Source of the DNA: Butyrivibrio sp. M55
GTDB taxonomy: Bacteria; Bacillota; Clostridia; Lachnospirales; Lachnospiraceae
Length of the DNA stretch: 64,000 bases
Direction of reading: 5' to 3'
NCBI RefSeq assembly: GCF_900116865.1
Contig: NZ_FPCD01000001.1
Coordinates: 434,001 to 498,000, forward strand
Notes under the pieces: model-generated
Told to the model about the DNA's origin: nothing
Seen by the model: the letters and a program-made list of their open reading frames with translations, nothing else
Databases searched by the model: none
Made by a program: the position numbers and the translations under genes
In this document: positions 44,681-54,102 of the stretch, piece by piece
How the letters are laid out: every line of letters starts with the position of its first letter
Position numbering within the stretch: position 1 is the first letter of the stretch

Positions 44681-44722
44681 ACGTTGCCGACGTCTTGCCT
44701 TGACGCTTTAAAAAGGCAACGT
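44681..44722 (-). promoter_or_regulatory. Inverted repeat in the leader of the RiPP precursor gene
   Basis: ACGTTGCC pairs with GGCAACGT across a 26-base loop, about 40 bases upstream of the precursor start. A candidate promoter (TTGACA, 44774-44779) lies further upstream with TAATTT 19 bases away. It may be an operator or a leader-RNA structure. Confidence 0.45.
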
Positions 44723-44780
44723 ATTACACCAGTAAATACCTATACTTAAAATTATGGGGGATGCTCTTTTTTATGTCAAT

Positions 44781-44823
44781 AAAAAGTCGGGATATAGACA
44801 ACTTTATTGGTCTACATCCCGAC
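44781..44823 (-). terminator. Terminator of the exonuclease gene
   Basis: GTCGGGAT-TAGAC pairs with GTCTA-ATCCCGAC around ten bases; TTTTTATTG follows on the minus strand. It lies six bases after the stop. Confidence 0.85.
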
Positions 44824-44828
44824 AACAC

Positions 44829-45377
44829 TCACAGCACCGGATACTTCTCTATACCGTATTTTAGATAGCGCATGATTCTAAGCTCATCGACCGCATCCGT
44901 CAACGCATTGTGAAACTCTTCATATCCAGCCTCACCGAACATATGGAGAATATTCTCGACCCTGTATCCACTCTTTAAACGTCCGGTCGAGCAACACGGC
45001 GCCTCAGGCGGAATCTTAGGATTATGCTGCTTATAAGCTGCGAGCTTTAATATATCATGCCAACTATACTCTTTTAACTCCGGTAACACTCTGGCATCGA
45101 ACGATGCATTATATGCGAATATCGATTTTATGCCAAAAGAATTCAGATAATCCTTTATGGCATTAACAGCGCTTTTGCGATCCAGCATCTGCGGAGTCTT
45201 TCCCTTGATATTAAGCGCGTATGAGTACATCCCGCCAACTTTGGCAGCTTCCTCAATGATAATGTATGTATTGTCCAAGGCCACAAATTGCTCATCTTCC
45301 GCAATCACTATCCCCACTGACATTACAACATTCTTCCAGTTTGTTTCCGTGTCTATTACTGCAAATCTTTCAGCCAT
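44829..45377 (-). CDS. DEDDh-type 3'-5' exonuclease
   Basis: A 182-aa exonuclease-fold protein related to the DNA polymerase III epsilon proofreading domain and RNase T. Exo I is FAVIDTETNW (Asp, Glu), Exo II lies around IFAYNASFDARVL, and Exo III is FHNALTDAVDELRI with catalytic His and Asp. Single-domain, so a role in DNA or small-RNA trimming is possible. The MAERF start is preferred to a frame starting at 45413; AAGGATTGG lies upstream, but spacing is long, so the start is uncertain. Confidence 0.82.
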   Translation of the reverse strand: MAERFAVIDTETNWKNVVMSVGIVIAEDEQFVALDNTYIIIEEAAKVGGMYSYALNIKGKTPQMLDRKSAVNAIKDYLNSFGIKSIFAYNASFDARVLPELKEYSWHDILKLAAYKQHNPKIPPEAPCCSTGRLKSGYRVENILHMFGEAGYEEFHNALTDAVDELRIMRYLKYGIEKYPVL

Positions 45378-45452
45378 TATAATTTGTCCAATCCTTATAT
45401 GAAAAATCCTCATGGCATCTCAACAACGTCATAAGGATTTTTATTATCTTAG

Positions 45453-47099
45453 TTATAATAATTTGATTTTCTCAAGTGCCTTAACCAGGCTTCTTCCCTT
45501 GGGGAACTTGAGGATATCCTCTCTTGCTGCGCCTCCGATCTTTATGAGTACGGCAAAGTAAACAAATATAGCAACAAGTATAGATACTCCCGCACAGATA
45601 AGATTAAGCCAGTACGCTCCTTCAATAATTCCGCCCAAAAGTGCTGATAATGCCGCATACAAGAAATATGCCACAATTCCCATAACTGCCGACGCAATCG
45701 AAGGTAAAACGTATGTCTTCTTTACGTCTATCGGAATATCTGTACCTTTATTCATAGAGATATTATTAAACACGCACATCAGGAATGAATATATGATCGT
45801 AACGATACAAAGCGCTTCGCCGGTCAAATCTGTAAAGATAAGAAGTAACACCAATACCACAGTCTGAATCACAAGAGCTATGGCTGCATTTGTCACAGGC
45901 GCCTTCAATCTGCCCATTCCCTGAAGAACAGCGTTGGTAACCGTAGAAATAGAATAAAATACAACGGTGATAGCAACAAGTGCAAGATAAAATGACGCTT
46001 CATCAAGTGATTTCCTGTATGGGAACAATATCATCATTACAGGCCTTGCAAGAGCAAAAAATCCGACAGCACAAGGAATGGATATCATCATCATTACTCT
46101 CATTACACCTGCAACCGTATCTGCCGCATCTTTTTTATCGCCTTTAGCAAAAGCGGTTGATATCTCAGGCATAACTGCTGCTGCAGCCGCAGACGCAAAC
46201 GCAATCGGAATACTTGTCATAACGATTGCCTTACCTGTAAAAATACCATATATACTTGCAACAACATCCTCATCCATTTTCTTTATATCCATGAGGACAT
46301 AATTAAAAAACTTAGCGTTAAGAAAAGCTGAAAGATTGTAGATGCACGTGCTGAGTATAATAGGTGTTACAACTGTGATTATTAGTTTAAATGCCTCTAC
46401 ATCTGATAATTCAGGCCCGTTATCACTTTCCATTTTTTCACTAAAAATCTTTTTATTTGAAAAATAAACAACGATCATGAAAACGAGTGCTGATACTACA
46501 CCGGCTCCCGTACCAAGCGAACTTCCGATTGCACCGTAGACCGCTCTCTTTGTAGCATTTCCGGTTCCGGCGATATTGGTAAGTATATATGCTCCCGAAA
46601 CACTCACAATCGCATTCAGTATCTGTTCAAGAAGCTGCGAAACAGATGTAGGGATCATTGTTCTGTGCGCCTGGAAATATCCTCTGAGCACTCCCAAAAA
46701 TCCAAACAGGAAAACCGTTGGCGCAAAGAAACGAAGAACTATTGCAGAATTTCTTTTTGCAATCATGTCTGCTCCAAAGAAAAGAATCAGACTGCCAATG
46801 CCGCCCATAACTGCAACATAAATAAGCGCACACTTAAAAATCTTGTGCGCACTCTTATATTCATTAAGCGCCAATTTACCTGAAATAATTTTTGATATAG
46901 CAGAAGGAATGCTGTACGCCGAAATCATAAGAATTATGATATAAGCCTGATATGCAAATCCATAATAGCCGTTACCTTCATCGCCTATGATGCCTGTAAG
47001 AGGGCTTCTGTACAAAAATCCTATTATTCTCGATATTATGCCGGCGATTGCCAATATGCCCGCCTGCTTAAATAAATTTTTTTTTGAATCTTCACTCAT
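45453..47099 (-). CDS. SpoVB/MurJ-like polysaccharide flippase (MOP superfamily)
   Basis: A 548-aa membrane protein with about 14 helices. The start KQAGILAIAGIISRIIGFLYRSPLTGIIG is typical of the SpoVB group of the polysaccharide transporter family, which flips lipid-linked cell-wall or exopolysaccharide precursors. It starts nine bases after the glgA stop, and the ends of trpS-glgA-flippase form one transcript. Whether it serves peptidoglycan, spore cortex or exopolysaccharide cannot be told. Confidence 0.9.
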   Translation of the reverse strand: MSEDSKKNLFKQAGILAIAGIISRIIGFLYRSPLTGIIGDEGNGYYGFAYQAYIIILMISAYSIPSAISKIISGKLALNEYKSAHKIFKCALIYVAVMGGIGSLILFFGADMIAKRNSAIVLRFFAPTVFLFGFLGVLRGYFQAHRTMIPTSVSQLLEQILNAIVSVSGAYILTNIAGTGNATKRAVYGAIGSSLGTGAGVVSALVFMIVVYFSNKKIFSEKMESDNGPELSDVEAFKLIITVVTPIILSTCIYNLSAFLNAKFFNYVLMDIKKMDEDVVASIYGIFTGKAIVMTSIPIAFASAAAAAVMPEISTAFAKGDKKDAADTVAGVMRVMMMISIPCAVGFFALARPVMMILFPYRKSLDEASFYLALVAITVVFYSISTVTNAVLQGMGRLKAPVTNAAIALVIQTVVLVLLLIFTDLTGEALCIVTIIYSFLMCVFNNISMNKGTDIPIDVKKTYVLPSIASAVMGIVAYFLYAALSALLGGIIEGAYWLNLICAGVSILVAIFVYFAVLIKIGGAAREDILKFPKGRSLVKALEKIKLL

Positions 47100-47108
47100 A
47101 ACTATAAA

Positions 47109-48554
47109 TCATGGCCTGAGCCAATCGTACATCTCCTGATATTTTTCCGCTGAAACCTTCCATGAGAAATCAACAGCCATTGCACGGTCGATCATCTTGT
47201 TCCACTCGCGCTTTCCGTCGTAGAATACGCTCTCCGCTTCACGGATCGTGGCAAGCATCTCATGGGCGTTGTAATTAAGGAAACCAAATCCTGTGCCCGT
47301 TCCCTCGAATTTGTTATAAGGCTCGACCGTATCAATAAGTCCGCCTGTCTGTCTTACAATGGGAATGGTTCCGTATCTGAGAGCCATGAGCTGTGAAAGT
47401 CCGCAGGGCTCAAAAAGTGACGGCATAAGGAATGCATCACAAGCAGCATAGATCTTGTGAGACATCGGCTCAGAATAGTAAATATTTGCAGAAACCTTGT
47501 CATCATACTTCCAGTCAAAATGACGGAACGAATTCTCGTACTGCTCATCTCCCGTTCCCAGAACAACGAGCTCAACTGCATCCTGACAGAGTTCGTCAAG
47601 AACACAGTTAATAAGATCAAAGCCCTTCTGGTCGGTAAGTCTTGAAACGATACCGATCATCATGCACTTTTCATCTGCCTTAAGTCCGAGCTCTTTTTGA
47701 AGCTCTTTCTTATTCTTGTACTTCTCTTTGCGGAAATTGATCGAATTATATCTGTATGGAATAAATTCATCCGTCTCGGGATTGAATTCATCATAGTCTA
47801 TTCCGTTTACAATGCCGCGAAGATCTCCTGCGCGCGCCCTTAAAAGCCCGTCAAGATTCTCACCGTAGAACTCCGTCTTGATTTCTTCGGCATACGCATT
47901 ACTAACCGTAGTGATGGCATCGGAATAAACAATACCGCCTTTAAGAAGATCGGCGTCCTTAAAGAGTCCGAGCTTATCGGGAGTGAAATAATAATCGGGA
48001 AGGCCTGTAATATCACGAACCGTCTTAATGTCCCATTTTCCCTGGAACTTAAGATTATGGATCGTCATAATAGCCTTGATTCCCCTGTAGAACTCACTTC
48101 CCTGAAATCTCTCTTTGAGATAAACGGGAACAAGCCCCGTCTGCCAGTCATGGCAATGAATAATATCCGGTCTGAAATCGATGACCGGAAGGATTGAGAG
48201 CGCAGCCTTCGAAAAGAATGCGTACTTCTCAATCTCAAAAACAGTGTCGTCACTGTAAGGTTTCATTCCGTTGAAATAAAACTCATTGTCGACGAAATAA
48301 TATTTTATCCCGTCAACCTCTGACCTGAATATGCCCACATACTCGTTCTTCCAATGGAAATCCATATAGAAGTTGGAGACATATTCCATCCTATCCTTCA
48401 TCTGCTGGCTTATACACTTATAGAGCGGCAAAATAACGCGAACATCAAAGTATCGCCTGTCGATATTCTTAGGCAAAGAGCCTACAACATCGGCAAGTCC
48501 GCCGGTCTTGATAAAAGGTACTCCTTCAGATGCAATAAACAGGATATTTTTCAT
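47109..48554 (-). CDS. glgA: Glycogen synthase (ADP-glucose type)
   Basis: A 481-aa GT5 enzyme that extends alpha-1,4-glucan from ADP-glucose. N-terminal KTGGLADVVGSLPK is the ADP-glucose motif, HCHDWQTGLVPVYL and GIVNGIDYDEFNP follow, and the C-terminal EPCGLSQLMALRYGTIPIVR... segment binds donor. Length is normal. Its ATG overlaps the trpS stop by one base (TGATG). No other glg gene is in the window. Confidence 0.95.
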   Translation of the reverse strand: MKNILFIASEGVPFIKTGGLADVVGSLPKNIDRRYFDVRVILPLYKCISQQMKDRMEYVSNFYMDFHWKNEYVGIFRSEVDGIKYYFVDNEFYFNGMKPYSDDTVFEIEKYAFFSKAALSILPVIDFRPDIIHCHDWQTGLVPVYLKERFQGSEFYRGIKAIMTIHNLKFQGKWDIKTVRDITGLPDYYFTPDKLGLFKDADLLKGGIVYSDAITTVSNAYAEEIKTEFYGENLDGLLRARAGDLRGIVNGIDYDEFNPETDEFIPYRYNSINFRKEKYKNKKELQKELGLKADEKCMMIGIVSRLTDQKGFDLINCVLDELCQDAVELVVLGTGDEQYENSFRHFDWKYDDKVSANIYYSEPMSHKIYAACDAFLMPSLFEPCGLSQLMALRYGTIPIVRQTGGLIDTVEPYNKFEGTGTGFGFLNYNAHEMLATIREAESVFYDGKREWNKMIDRAMAVDFSWKVSAEKYQEMYDWLRP

Positions 48555-49648
48555 CAGTCACCAATCTCCTCATACTTTGCAGATTGCATAGCAATAAGTT
48601 CTTTGTCATCAAAATAATTGATTCTCATTGCGCTCTTTACGTCCTCAAGAGTCTTGGCAGCAGTCTCTTTTGCAATCTCACTGCCCTTTCTGAGAACATC
48701 ATAAACATAAGGGATATCCTTCTGGAATTCTTTTCTCCTGTTGCGAATAGGCTCAAGCTCTGCCTGAAGTACATTGTTGAGGAACTTCTTAACCTTAACG
48801 TCGCCAAGTCCGCCTCTTGAATAATGATCCTTGAGCTCCTGAAGATTGTTGTACTCAGGAAGGAACTCAGCAAAGTGCTCATCCTTGGCAAATGCATCAA
48901 GATAGATAAATACAGGATTTCCTTCAACCTGTCCGGGATCTTCCACTCTCAAATGATTGGGATCCGTAAACATGCTCATAACCTTCTTCTTGATAGAATC
49001 GGGCTCCTCAGAAAGATAAATGCAGTTTCCGAGCGACTTACTCATCTTTGCCTTTCCGTCTATGCCGGGAAGACGCAGACATGCAGCATTATCGGGCAAA
49101 AGAATCTCAGGCTCAACCAAAGCTTCTCCGTATGTTGAATTAAACTTTCTTACAATCTCTTTGCACTGCTCGATCATAGGCTCCTGGTCTTCTCCAACAG
49201 GAACAACCGTTGCCTTAAACGCAGTAATATCAGCAGCCTGGCTGATAGGATATGTAAAGAATCCAACAGGAATACTTGTTCCGAAATTCCTCATCTGAAG
49301 TTCGGTCTTAACCGTAGGATTTCTCTGAAGTCTTGATACGGTAACGAGGTTCATGTAATAAAATGAAAGCTCTGTAAGCTCCGGTATCTGTGACTGGATG
49401 AAAAGATTTGACTTTGCAGGATCAAGTCCCACAGAAAGGTAATCCAGCGCAACCTCTATAATATTCTGACGTACTTTTTCCGGATTGTCGGCGTTATCTG
49501 TAAGTGCCTGAGCATCCGCTATCATAATAAAAATCTTGTCAAATTCGCCGGAGTTCTGAAGTTCAACTCTTCTTCTAAGTGATCCCACATAGTGTCCTAC
49601 GTGAAGCTTACCTGTCGGGCGATCTCCGGTCAAAATAATCTTGCTCAT
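48554..49648 (-). CDS. trpS: Tryptophan-tRNA ligase
   Basis: A 364-aa class I aminoacyl-tRNA synthetase. The HIGH motif is [12 protein letters not shown], the KMSKS loop is [11 protein letters not shown], and [13 protein letters not shown] lies in the active site. It belongs to the slightly longer divergent TrpS branch seen in Clostridia and Bacteroidetes rather than the ~330-aa B. subtilis type; this is a judgement from the length and loop sequences. No T-box was seen upstream. Confidence 0.95.
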   Translation of the reverse strand: MSKIILTGDRPTGKLHVGHYVGSLRRRVELQNSGEFDKIFIMIADAQALTDNADNPEKVRQNIIEVALDYLSVGLDPAKSNLFIQSQIPELTELSFYYMNLVTVSRLQRNPTVKTELQMRNFGTSIPVGFFTYPISQAADITAFKATVVPVGEDQEPMIEQCKEIVRKFNSTYGEALVEPEILLPDNAACLRLPGIDGKAKMSKSLGNCIYLSEEPDSIKKKVMSMFTDPNHLRVEDPGQVEGNPVFIYLDAFAKDEHFAEFLPEYNNLQELKDHYSRGGLGDVKVKKFLNNVLQAELEPIRNRRKEFQKDIPYVYDVLRKGSEIAKETAAKTLEDVKSAMRINYFDDKELIAMQSAKYEEIGD

Positions 49649-49700
49649 CAGTGTATTTCTCCTAAACCTCTAATTATTTTTGGATAAAAAATATGATACT

Positions 49701-50903
49701 CTATTTTAACTTAAGTGACAATGCATATTGCTCCTGCGAAACCTTTACAAGAACATTCCTTGTGTCGGCCGTCGCACCTAAAAGCCCGAATTCCTCAGAG
49801 AAAAGAGCTACTCCGAACCTTATCCTGCCGTTGCAACGTCTTGCAACAGCTTCGTTTATCTTAGCCATTATGCTTGCCATTACTCTGTCTCGAAGGCCCC
49901 AGGTATTAAGAAGCGCCAAAATCTCATCACATGTGGTGCATCCCATAACCGTCCTAACCTGGCTTGATGTGCCTCCGACAATCGCCGTATGAGCGGCAAA
50001 GATTTCTCTTCTTCCGTCAGATGCATAAGAATTGGTATTCATGATACCAGCAGCCATTTTCACAAGCTTTCCAACATTTCCTACTAGAAGAAGATTTTCT
50101 ACTCCCGCTTCGCATGCCGCATCTATGGCACTTCCGGGAAAATTGAAACAATTTATCGCAGTCTTAAGCGATACGTGTATTCCTTCATATATCTTGTCCG
50201 CACAGTAATCTCCGGGAGAAACAAGAATACTCTTAACTCCCATCTCGATCTGTTCACGGATCTGATTCTCAATAGAACCTGCAATGTCCCTCTGATGAAC
50301 GCTCGATATGGTTCCATAATTTCCCATGATACCGATACCGCCCATAAACGCGCTAAGCGCATTGTTTTGCTTTGCAGCTATCATCATTCCTTCGGGACAA
50401 CTTACTGTTATTAAAAGAGGCTGTGCTCCATCCGAAATTTCGCACACACCCGCAACCGCATCAAAAATAAGCTTTCTTGCATCTTTTTCGATACTAGCCT
50501 GACCTTTTCTTGCAGGAGGTGCGTCGACAGACGCTATTCCGATACCCTCGCCCGCATAAAGGAAAAGATTGCCGTATCTGACATCCATAAATGCCCTGCT
50601 GTCAACTTTTCTAAAATCGGTCACCTTCGAAACACTTACGTGTATATCAGCTTTTTCCCTGATATCAGGTGCCATGCCGCCTTCCATTACCGCATAGAAA
50701 TGGGCCTCATTACGTGTGCATTTGTCAGCATCTTTATAAACCTCGATAGTTCTGGTATTCCCTTCATGCTGTATCGTCACATATTCATAGTCAAATTTAA
50801 ACAAAAGACTCGCCGCTGCCGCTCTTGCCGCCGCTGCTGCGCAATCCCCCGTTGTCAACGGACTAATTATAAGTCCCGAATCTCTTGCATCAAACCTGTC
50901 CAT
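49701..50903 (-). CDS. cbiD: Cobalt-precorrin-5B (C1)-methyltransferase CbiD, stand-alone
   Basis: A 400-aa enzyme of anaerobic cobalamin synthesis that methylates C1 of cobalt-precorrin-5B. The N-terminal signature appears as LTTGDCAAAAARAAAASLL (usual TTGTCA-type), followed by GGIGIMGNYGTIS and the C-terminal GNVGKLVKMAAGIMNTNS. The ATG at 50901-50903 has GGAAGG five bases upstream. It is not in a cob/cbi operon, so either the rest of the pathway is elsewhere or the protein has a different role. Confidence 0.85.
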   Translation of the reverse strand: MDRFDARDSGLIISPLTTGDCAAAAARAAAASLLFKFDYEYVTIQHEGNTRTIEVYKDADKCTRNEAHFYAVMEGGMAPDIREKADIHVSVSKVTDFRKVDSRAFMDVRYGNLFLYAGEGIGIASVDAPPARKGQASIEKDARKLIFDAVAGVCEISDGAQPLLITVSCPEGMMIAAKQNNALSAFMGGIGIMGNYGTISSVHQRDIAGSIENQIREQIEMGVKSILVSPGDYCADKIYEGIHVSLKTAINCFNFPGSAIDAACEAGVENLLLVGNVGKLVKMAAGIMNTNSYASDGRREIFAAHTAIVGGTSSQVRTVMGCTTCDEILALLNTWGLRDRVMASIMAKINEAVARRCNGRIRFGVALFSEEFGLLGATADTRNVLVKVSQEQYALSLKLK

Positions 50904-51052
50904 ATACACCTTCCTCACAAAAAACTCTTAATCATCATTAATTATACATTATTTCGCTATATCATAAAGCAAATAATAATTTACAATATTCCGTATATTA
51001 ATTATTTATTATTTCGACTTTCTTTATTTTAAATTTATAATTTGTCCATAAT

Positions 51053-51081
51053 TTGTCCAAATTTTGAATTTACTATATATA
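51053..51081 (+). promoter_or_regulatory. Predicted promoter of a small RNA
   Basis: TTGTCC (51053-51058), 17 bases, TATATA (51076-51081). A tandem TTGTCC lies 11 bases further upstream (51042-51047). No reading frame follows; a terminator is 90 bases downstream. Confidence 0.5.
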
Positions 51082-51083
51082 CT

Positions 51084-51204
51084 ATCAGAAGAATAACTTC
51101 TGACTCCCCCAACAAAACTTTTTTCATACTGGGTCGATTGGCTCCCCACCGGTCGACCCCTCCTCCCAAAAATAAACCACCTTCTAACGAGGTGGTTTTT
51201 TTAT
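51084..51204 (+). ncRNA. Candidate small regulatory RNA with C-rich loops
   Basis: About 120 nt with no coding frame. Three hairpins: TCAGAAG/CTTCTGA (51085-51103), GGGTCGA/TCGACCC (51131-51158), and the terminator AAACCACCT/AGGTGGTTT with a run of T (51174-51203). Between and within them lie unpaired C-rich stretches: GACTCCCCCAAC, GGCTCCCCACC and CCCTCCTCCCAAA. Such UCCC/CCUCC patches are complementary to ribosome binding sites and are typical of trans-acting sRNAs in Firmicutes such as the Rsa family. Alternatively the region is just an untranslated remnant. Confidence 0.55.
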
Positions 51205-51238
51205 TTGTGAAGTTGGTTTGTCGAAGTTTGCTTTTCCT

Positions 51239-51523
51239 TTAAGCCGTCAGTTCTTTCTTCTCCTCAGCCTCTGCAGTCTCCTGCGCAAGCTGATCGCTCT
51301 TTCTGGGTCCTCTTAATCCGAAACTTCCGTTATATCTGAGTTCTTTTAACAACTTCTTGATATCCTTAAGTTCCTTGCTGATATCCTCAGCGCTTTTGCA
51401 GATAACTGTGGGAACACCGCTGGCACTGAATTCTGTTCTATATCCCGCATCCTTAAGCGCCTTAAATGCCTTGAGCTTATCTGTTGTACCTATCTGTTCA
51501 GGTTGCTTATCTTTAATAGCCAT
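51239..51523 (-). CDS. Hypothetical small protein, 94 aa
   Basis: A soluble charged protein (Lys/Glu-rich), with VPTVICKSAEDISKELKDIKKLLKEL in the middle forming a likely amphipathic helix, and an acidic tail. AAAGG precedes the ATG. The family is not recognised. It converges on the small-RNA terminator. Confidence 0.65.
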   Translation of the reverse strand: MAIKDKQPEQIGTTDKLKAFKALKDAGYRTEFSASGVPTVICKSAEDISKELKDIKKLLKELRYNGSFGLRGPRKSDQLAQETAEAEEKKELTA

Positions 51524-51609
51524 ATATATTGTGCCTTTCTAATTCTTTTAACACAATATACCATATTCCTTCGCCATTTTCAAAAGTATGTTCTCATAAA
51601 CATACACAG

Positions 51610-53463
51610 TTACTTATTTTTGGTATATGCCTTGATAAAGAAGTCTTTATCCTTCTGGCAATTCAATGATTTTCCGTCATCCGAAATATAATAACTCTTG
51701 CCGCTCGCAGAATTACTGTTGTGGATATTTCCCGTAAGGTTGTTCCACTCGTCGTAGTTCTTTTCATAAGTAATATCGCCCGCAGTCTCAAACGCAAGCT
51801 TGCCCGGAGTATGAGGCTTTATGAGGATAAAGAAATTGTCCCCTGCTTTAAGATTTATTTTTTCATCAAGATCGTATGTATGGAAACCTCCGCTCACAGA
51901 AGAAATCTTCTGAGTAAAGACAGGCTTTCCGAGATCTTTTAAGCTAAGCTCATCATCACCCTCTGTAGGATTAAGATAAATGCTCACCTCGTACTGTCTG
52001 TATGAATCAAGGCTCATAAGTCCGATCGCATCAAGTTCCTCATCGCCGATTGCAGTGTACAGTACGCCGTAAGGATTGGAAGATTCAGTGTAGGCTGTTA
52101 CCGTATTCTTGGTATCTTCAAGCGCGCTGACCTCGTTTGTGATGAATCCGCCCACCTGATAATTGTTATCATAATATCGTTCATCGCCTTTGGCCTTAGC
52201 ACTGTACGCAGCAGCGTTACTTACGGCAGCGGTCTCATCATAATATGACAGATAAAAGAATCCGTCGGAACCGGCCTTATCTCCCCAGCTGTTCTTGCAA
52301 AGCCATGCACCGTTTTCCTTCGGACTTGAAGAAAAATTAGATGCGCTGTAATCATCGTCCCATCCTATTATAAGGACCTCATGATTGGCCGTAGGAGGAA
52401 GCTCTCCATTAAAATGAGAATAAAGATTTCCGTGATTCTTGTTCCAGAACTTCTCGTCGGAATTAACTCCGATAGTTGCTCCGCCGTGTTCCATTACCAT
52501 CTGCTTGATAAGCATGTTGTTGTCATAGTTTCCGCAAACCTGGCTTACATCCTGAACATGAAACTCTGACGCATACGCTTCAGACGGCTTATCCTTATTA
52601 TCATTAAAGATATACTTGCTTCCGTAGATACTCTTAAAAGAATCCGTTCCCTTATCAAAAACAGGTCCCTTCCATGCTGTAAGAAGGCTTATACAATAGT
52701 TTGTAACTCCGCCCATGGCAATATAGCCCGTGTCGTTATCAACAACCCAAGCCCCCTCTTCGTTCTCACTATTTACAAGTTCCCTGTAATCATCATCAAT
52801 ATTTCCGCCATGAGAACCTGCAGCCTTGTGAACATTGTAATAAGCAAGATGTTTCTCGGACAGATCAAGATCCAAAGATTTATATTCGGGATAATGCTTT
52901 AAAATATCGCACTCAACAGCACCCGCAGAAGCAAAAGCCCAGCAAAGATACGAATATCCCTGGTCTCTGACTCCCGTAACGTACGATTTTCCATCAACAT
53001 TTCTTGAATCATACTTTGCAGGTATCTCTGCAAGTTTCGTTTCATCGGCATCACCGGCAAAAGAATCTGCATCGGTAGGCACAACATCTTTGTACTCAGC
53101 ATCATTATAGAAAGCATCACGGTCGCCCGCGTCTATAACAACTGCCTCGGAAATGGTCATTGTTCTGACTTCCTCGACTTTATCGGAAACAGGGCTGTTT
53201 GAAACATCGCCCACAACTGTCTCCGCAGGCTTCTGCACAGCATCGGGGCCTTTGGTTGCTCCAAACTGCGCATCCGGATCGCCGCCTACAAGCAGAAGGT
53301 CTTCATCGCCTCCGCCTGAAACTGCCGCGCCATCTCTCCTTGACGCATTCTCTGTCTTGGGAGCGCCTTTTTTTACGAAGACAACAGCCAAAACCGAAAC
53401 AAGTACTACCGCTATGATTACCGCAAATGCGATTTTTTTCTTTTTCACTACTTTAAACCTCAA
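51610..53463 (-). CDS. Membrane-anchored C1 (papain-like) cysteine protease
   Basis: A 617-aa protein with an N-terminal signal anchor (about residues 9-30), a Ser/Gly/Asp-rich linker, and a C1A peptidase domain from about residue 148. The oxyanion Gln is in VRDQGYSYLCWAFAS with catalytic Cys about residue 174; catalytic His is in ANHEVLIIGWDDDY, and Asn in CKNSWGDKAG. The last ~150 residues form a beta-sandwich, as in clostridial 'lectin-like domain' C1 proteases. It is surface-exposed. The gene for a C39-like protein ends three bases upstream, so they form an operon. Confidence 0.92.
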   Translation of the reverse strand: MRFKVVKKKKIAFAVIIAVVLVSVLAVVFVKKGAPKTENASRRDGAAVSGGGDEDLLLVGGDPDAQFGATKGPDAVQKPAETVVGDVSNSPVSDKVEEVRTMTISEAVVIDAGDRDAFYNDAEYKDVVPTDADSFAGDADETKLAEIPAKYDSRNVDGKSYVTGVRDQGYSYLCWAFASAGAVECDILKHYPEYKSLDLDLSEKHLAYYNVHKAAGSHGGNIDDDYRELVNSENEEGAWVVDNDTGYIAMGGVTNYCISLLTAWKGPVFDKGTDSFKSIYGSKYIFNDNKDKPSEAYASEFHVQDVSQVCGNYDNNMLIKQMVMEHGGATIGVNSDEKFWNKNHGNLYSHFNGELPPTANHEVLIIGWDDDYSASNFSSSPKENGAWLCKNSWGDKAGSDGFFYLSYYDETAAVSNAAAYSAKAKGDERYYDNNYQVGGFITNEVSALEDTKNTVTAYTESSNPYGVLYTAIGDEELDAIGLMSLDSYRQYEVSIYLNPTEGDDELSLKDLGKPVFTQKISSVSGGFHTYDLDEKINLKAGDNFFILIKPHTPGKLAFETAGDITYEKNYDEWNNLTGNIHNSNSASGKSYYISDDGKSLNCQKDKDFFIKAYTKNK

Positions 53464-53466
53464 CTT

Positions 53467-54102
53467 CTATTGTATTACCTTTATTGTATTAAACGATCCG
53501 AATATTGATTGCCTTATATCTTTTGCGAACGCTTCATAATCAATATAGTGATAGCCGCTCTTCCATCCGTCTATCACGCGGACCATGGGATATGTTTTTT
53601 CCCCAACCTGCCAGATGTTGTAACCTGAGACAACTACCGTATGATCTTTGTAAAAACCTCTGGCTATATTCATTATTACAGGCCTCCCCGCGCAGATCTC
53701 TCTGACTACCTGTTTCTCAAAGCTCCATATATAAATGCCTCTGCACTTGACCTTCACGCCGTATCTTGCGAAAGCCTCCTTAGCAATTCCTGAGATAAAA
53801 AAAGGAAACGTTCCTATCTTATCGGTATATCCGTAGCTCTCTGCTATCTCTTCAACATCCTTATATATGTGCTTTATATCTTCGGGAATAGATGTGATCT
53901 TATTTCGTCGTCTGTAATAATCTATGATCCTTGCAACGGCAACCACGGAACAGTTCCTCGTCCGCCTGCCGCTTATGGCTTCCATTGATTTCGTATCCAT
54001 CGGAACAGGCGGCCCCTGACGTATCATCCTGCCTCTGTCCCCATATTGTTCCAGAAGATATTTTGGAATATCGTTTATTCCTCCATATGGTTTCTTCTTC
54101 AT
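53467..54102 (-). CDS. C39-like cysteine peptidase-fold protein
   Basis: A 211-aa protein without a signal peptide. RTRNCSVVAVARIIDYY has the expected Cys, DHTVVVSGYNIW the His, and VIDGWKSGYHYIDY the Asp, the order and spacing of the papain-like C39_2 family. It may be a protease, or an inactive relative acting with the C1 protease encoded three bases downstream. The usual leading Gln is not obvious. The lack of a signal peptide is odd for a partner of a surface protease. Confidence 0.65.
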   Translation of the reverse strand: MKKKPYGGINDIPKYLLEQYGDRGRMIRQGPPVPMDTKSMEAISGRRTRNCSVVAVARIIDYYRRRNKITSIPEDIKHIYKDVEEIAESYGYTDKIGTFPFFISGIAKEAFARYGVKVKCRGIYIWSFEKQVVREICAGRPVIMNIARGFYKDHTVVVSGYNIWQVGEKTYPMVRVIDGWKSGYHYIDYEAFAKDIRQSIFGSFNTIKVIQ

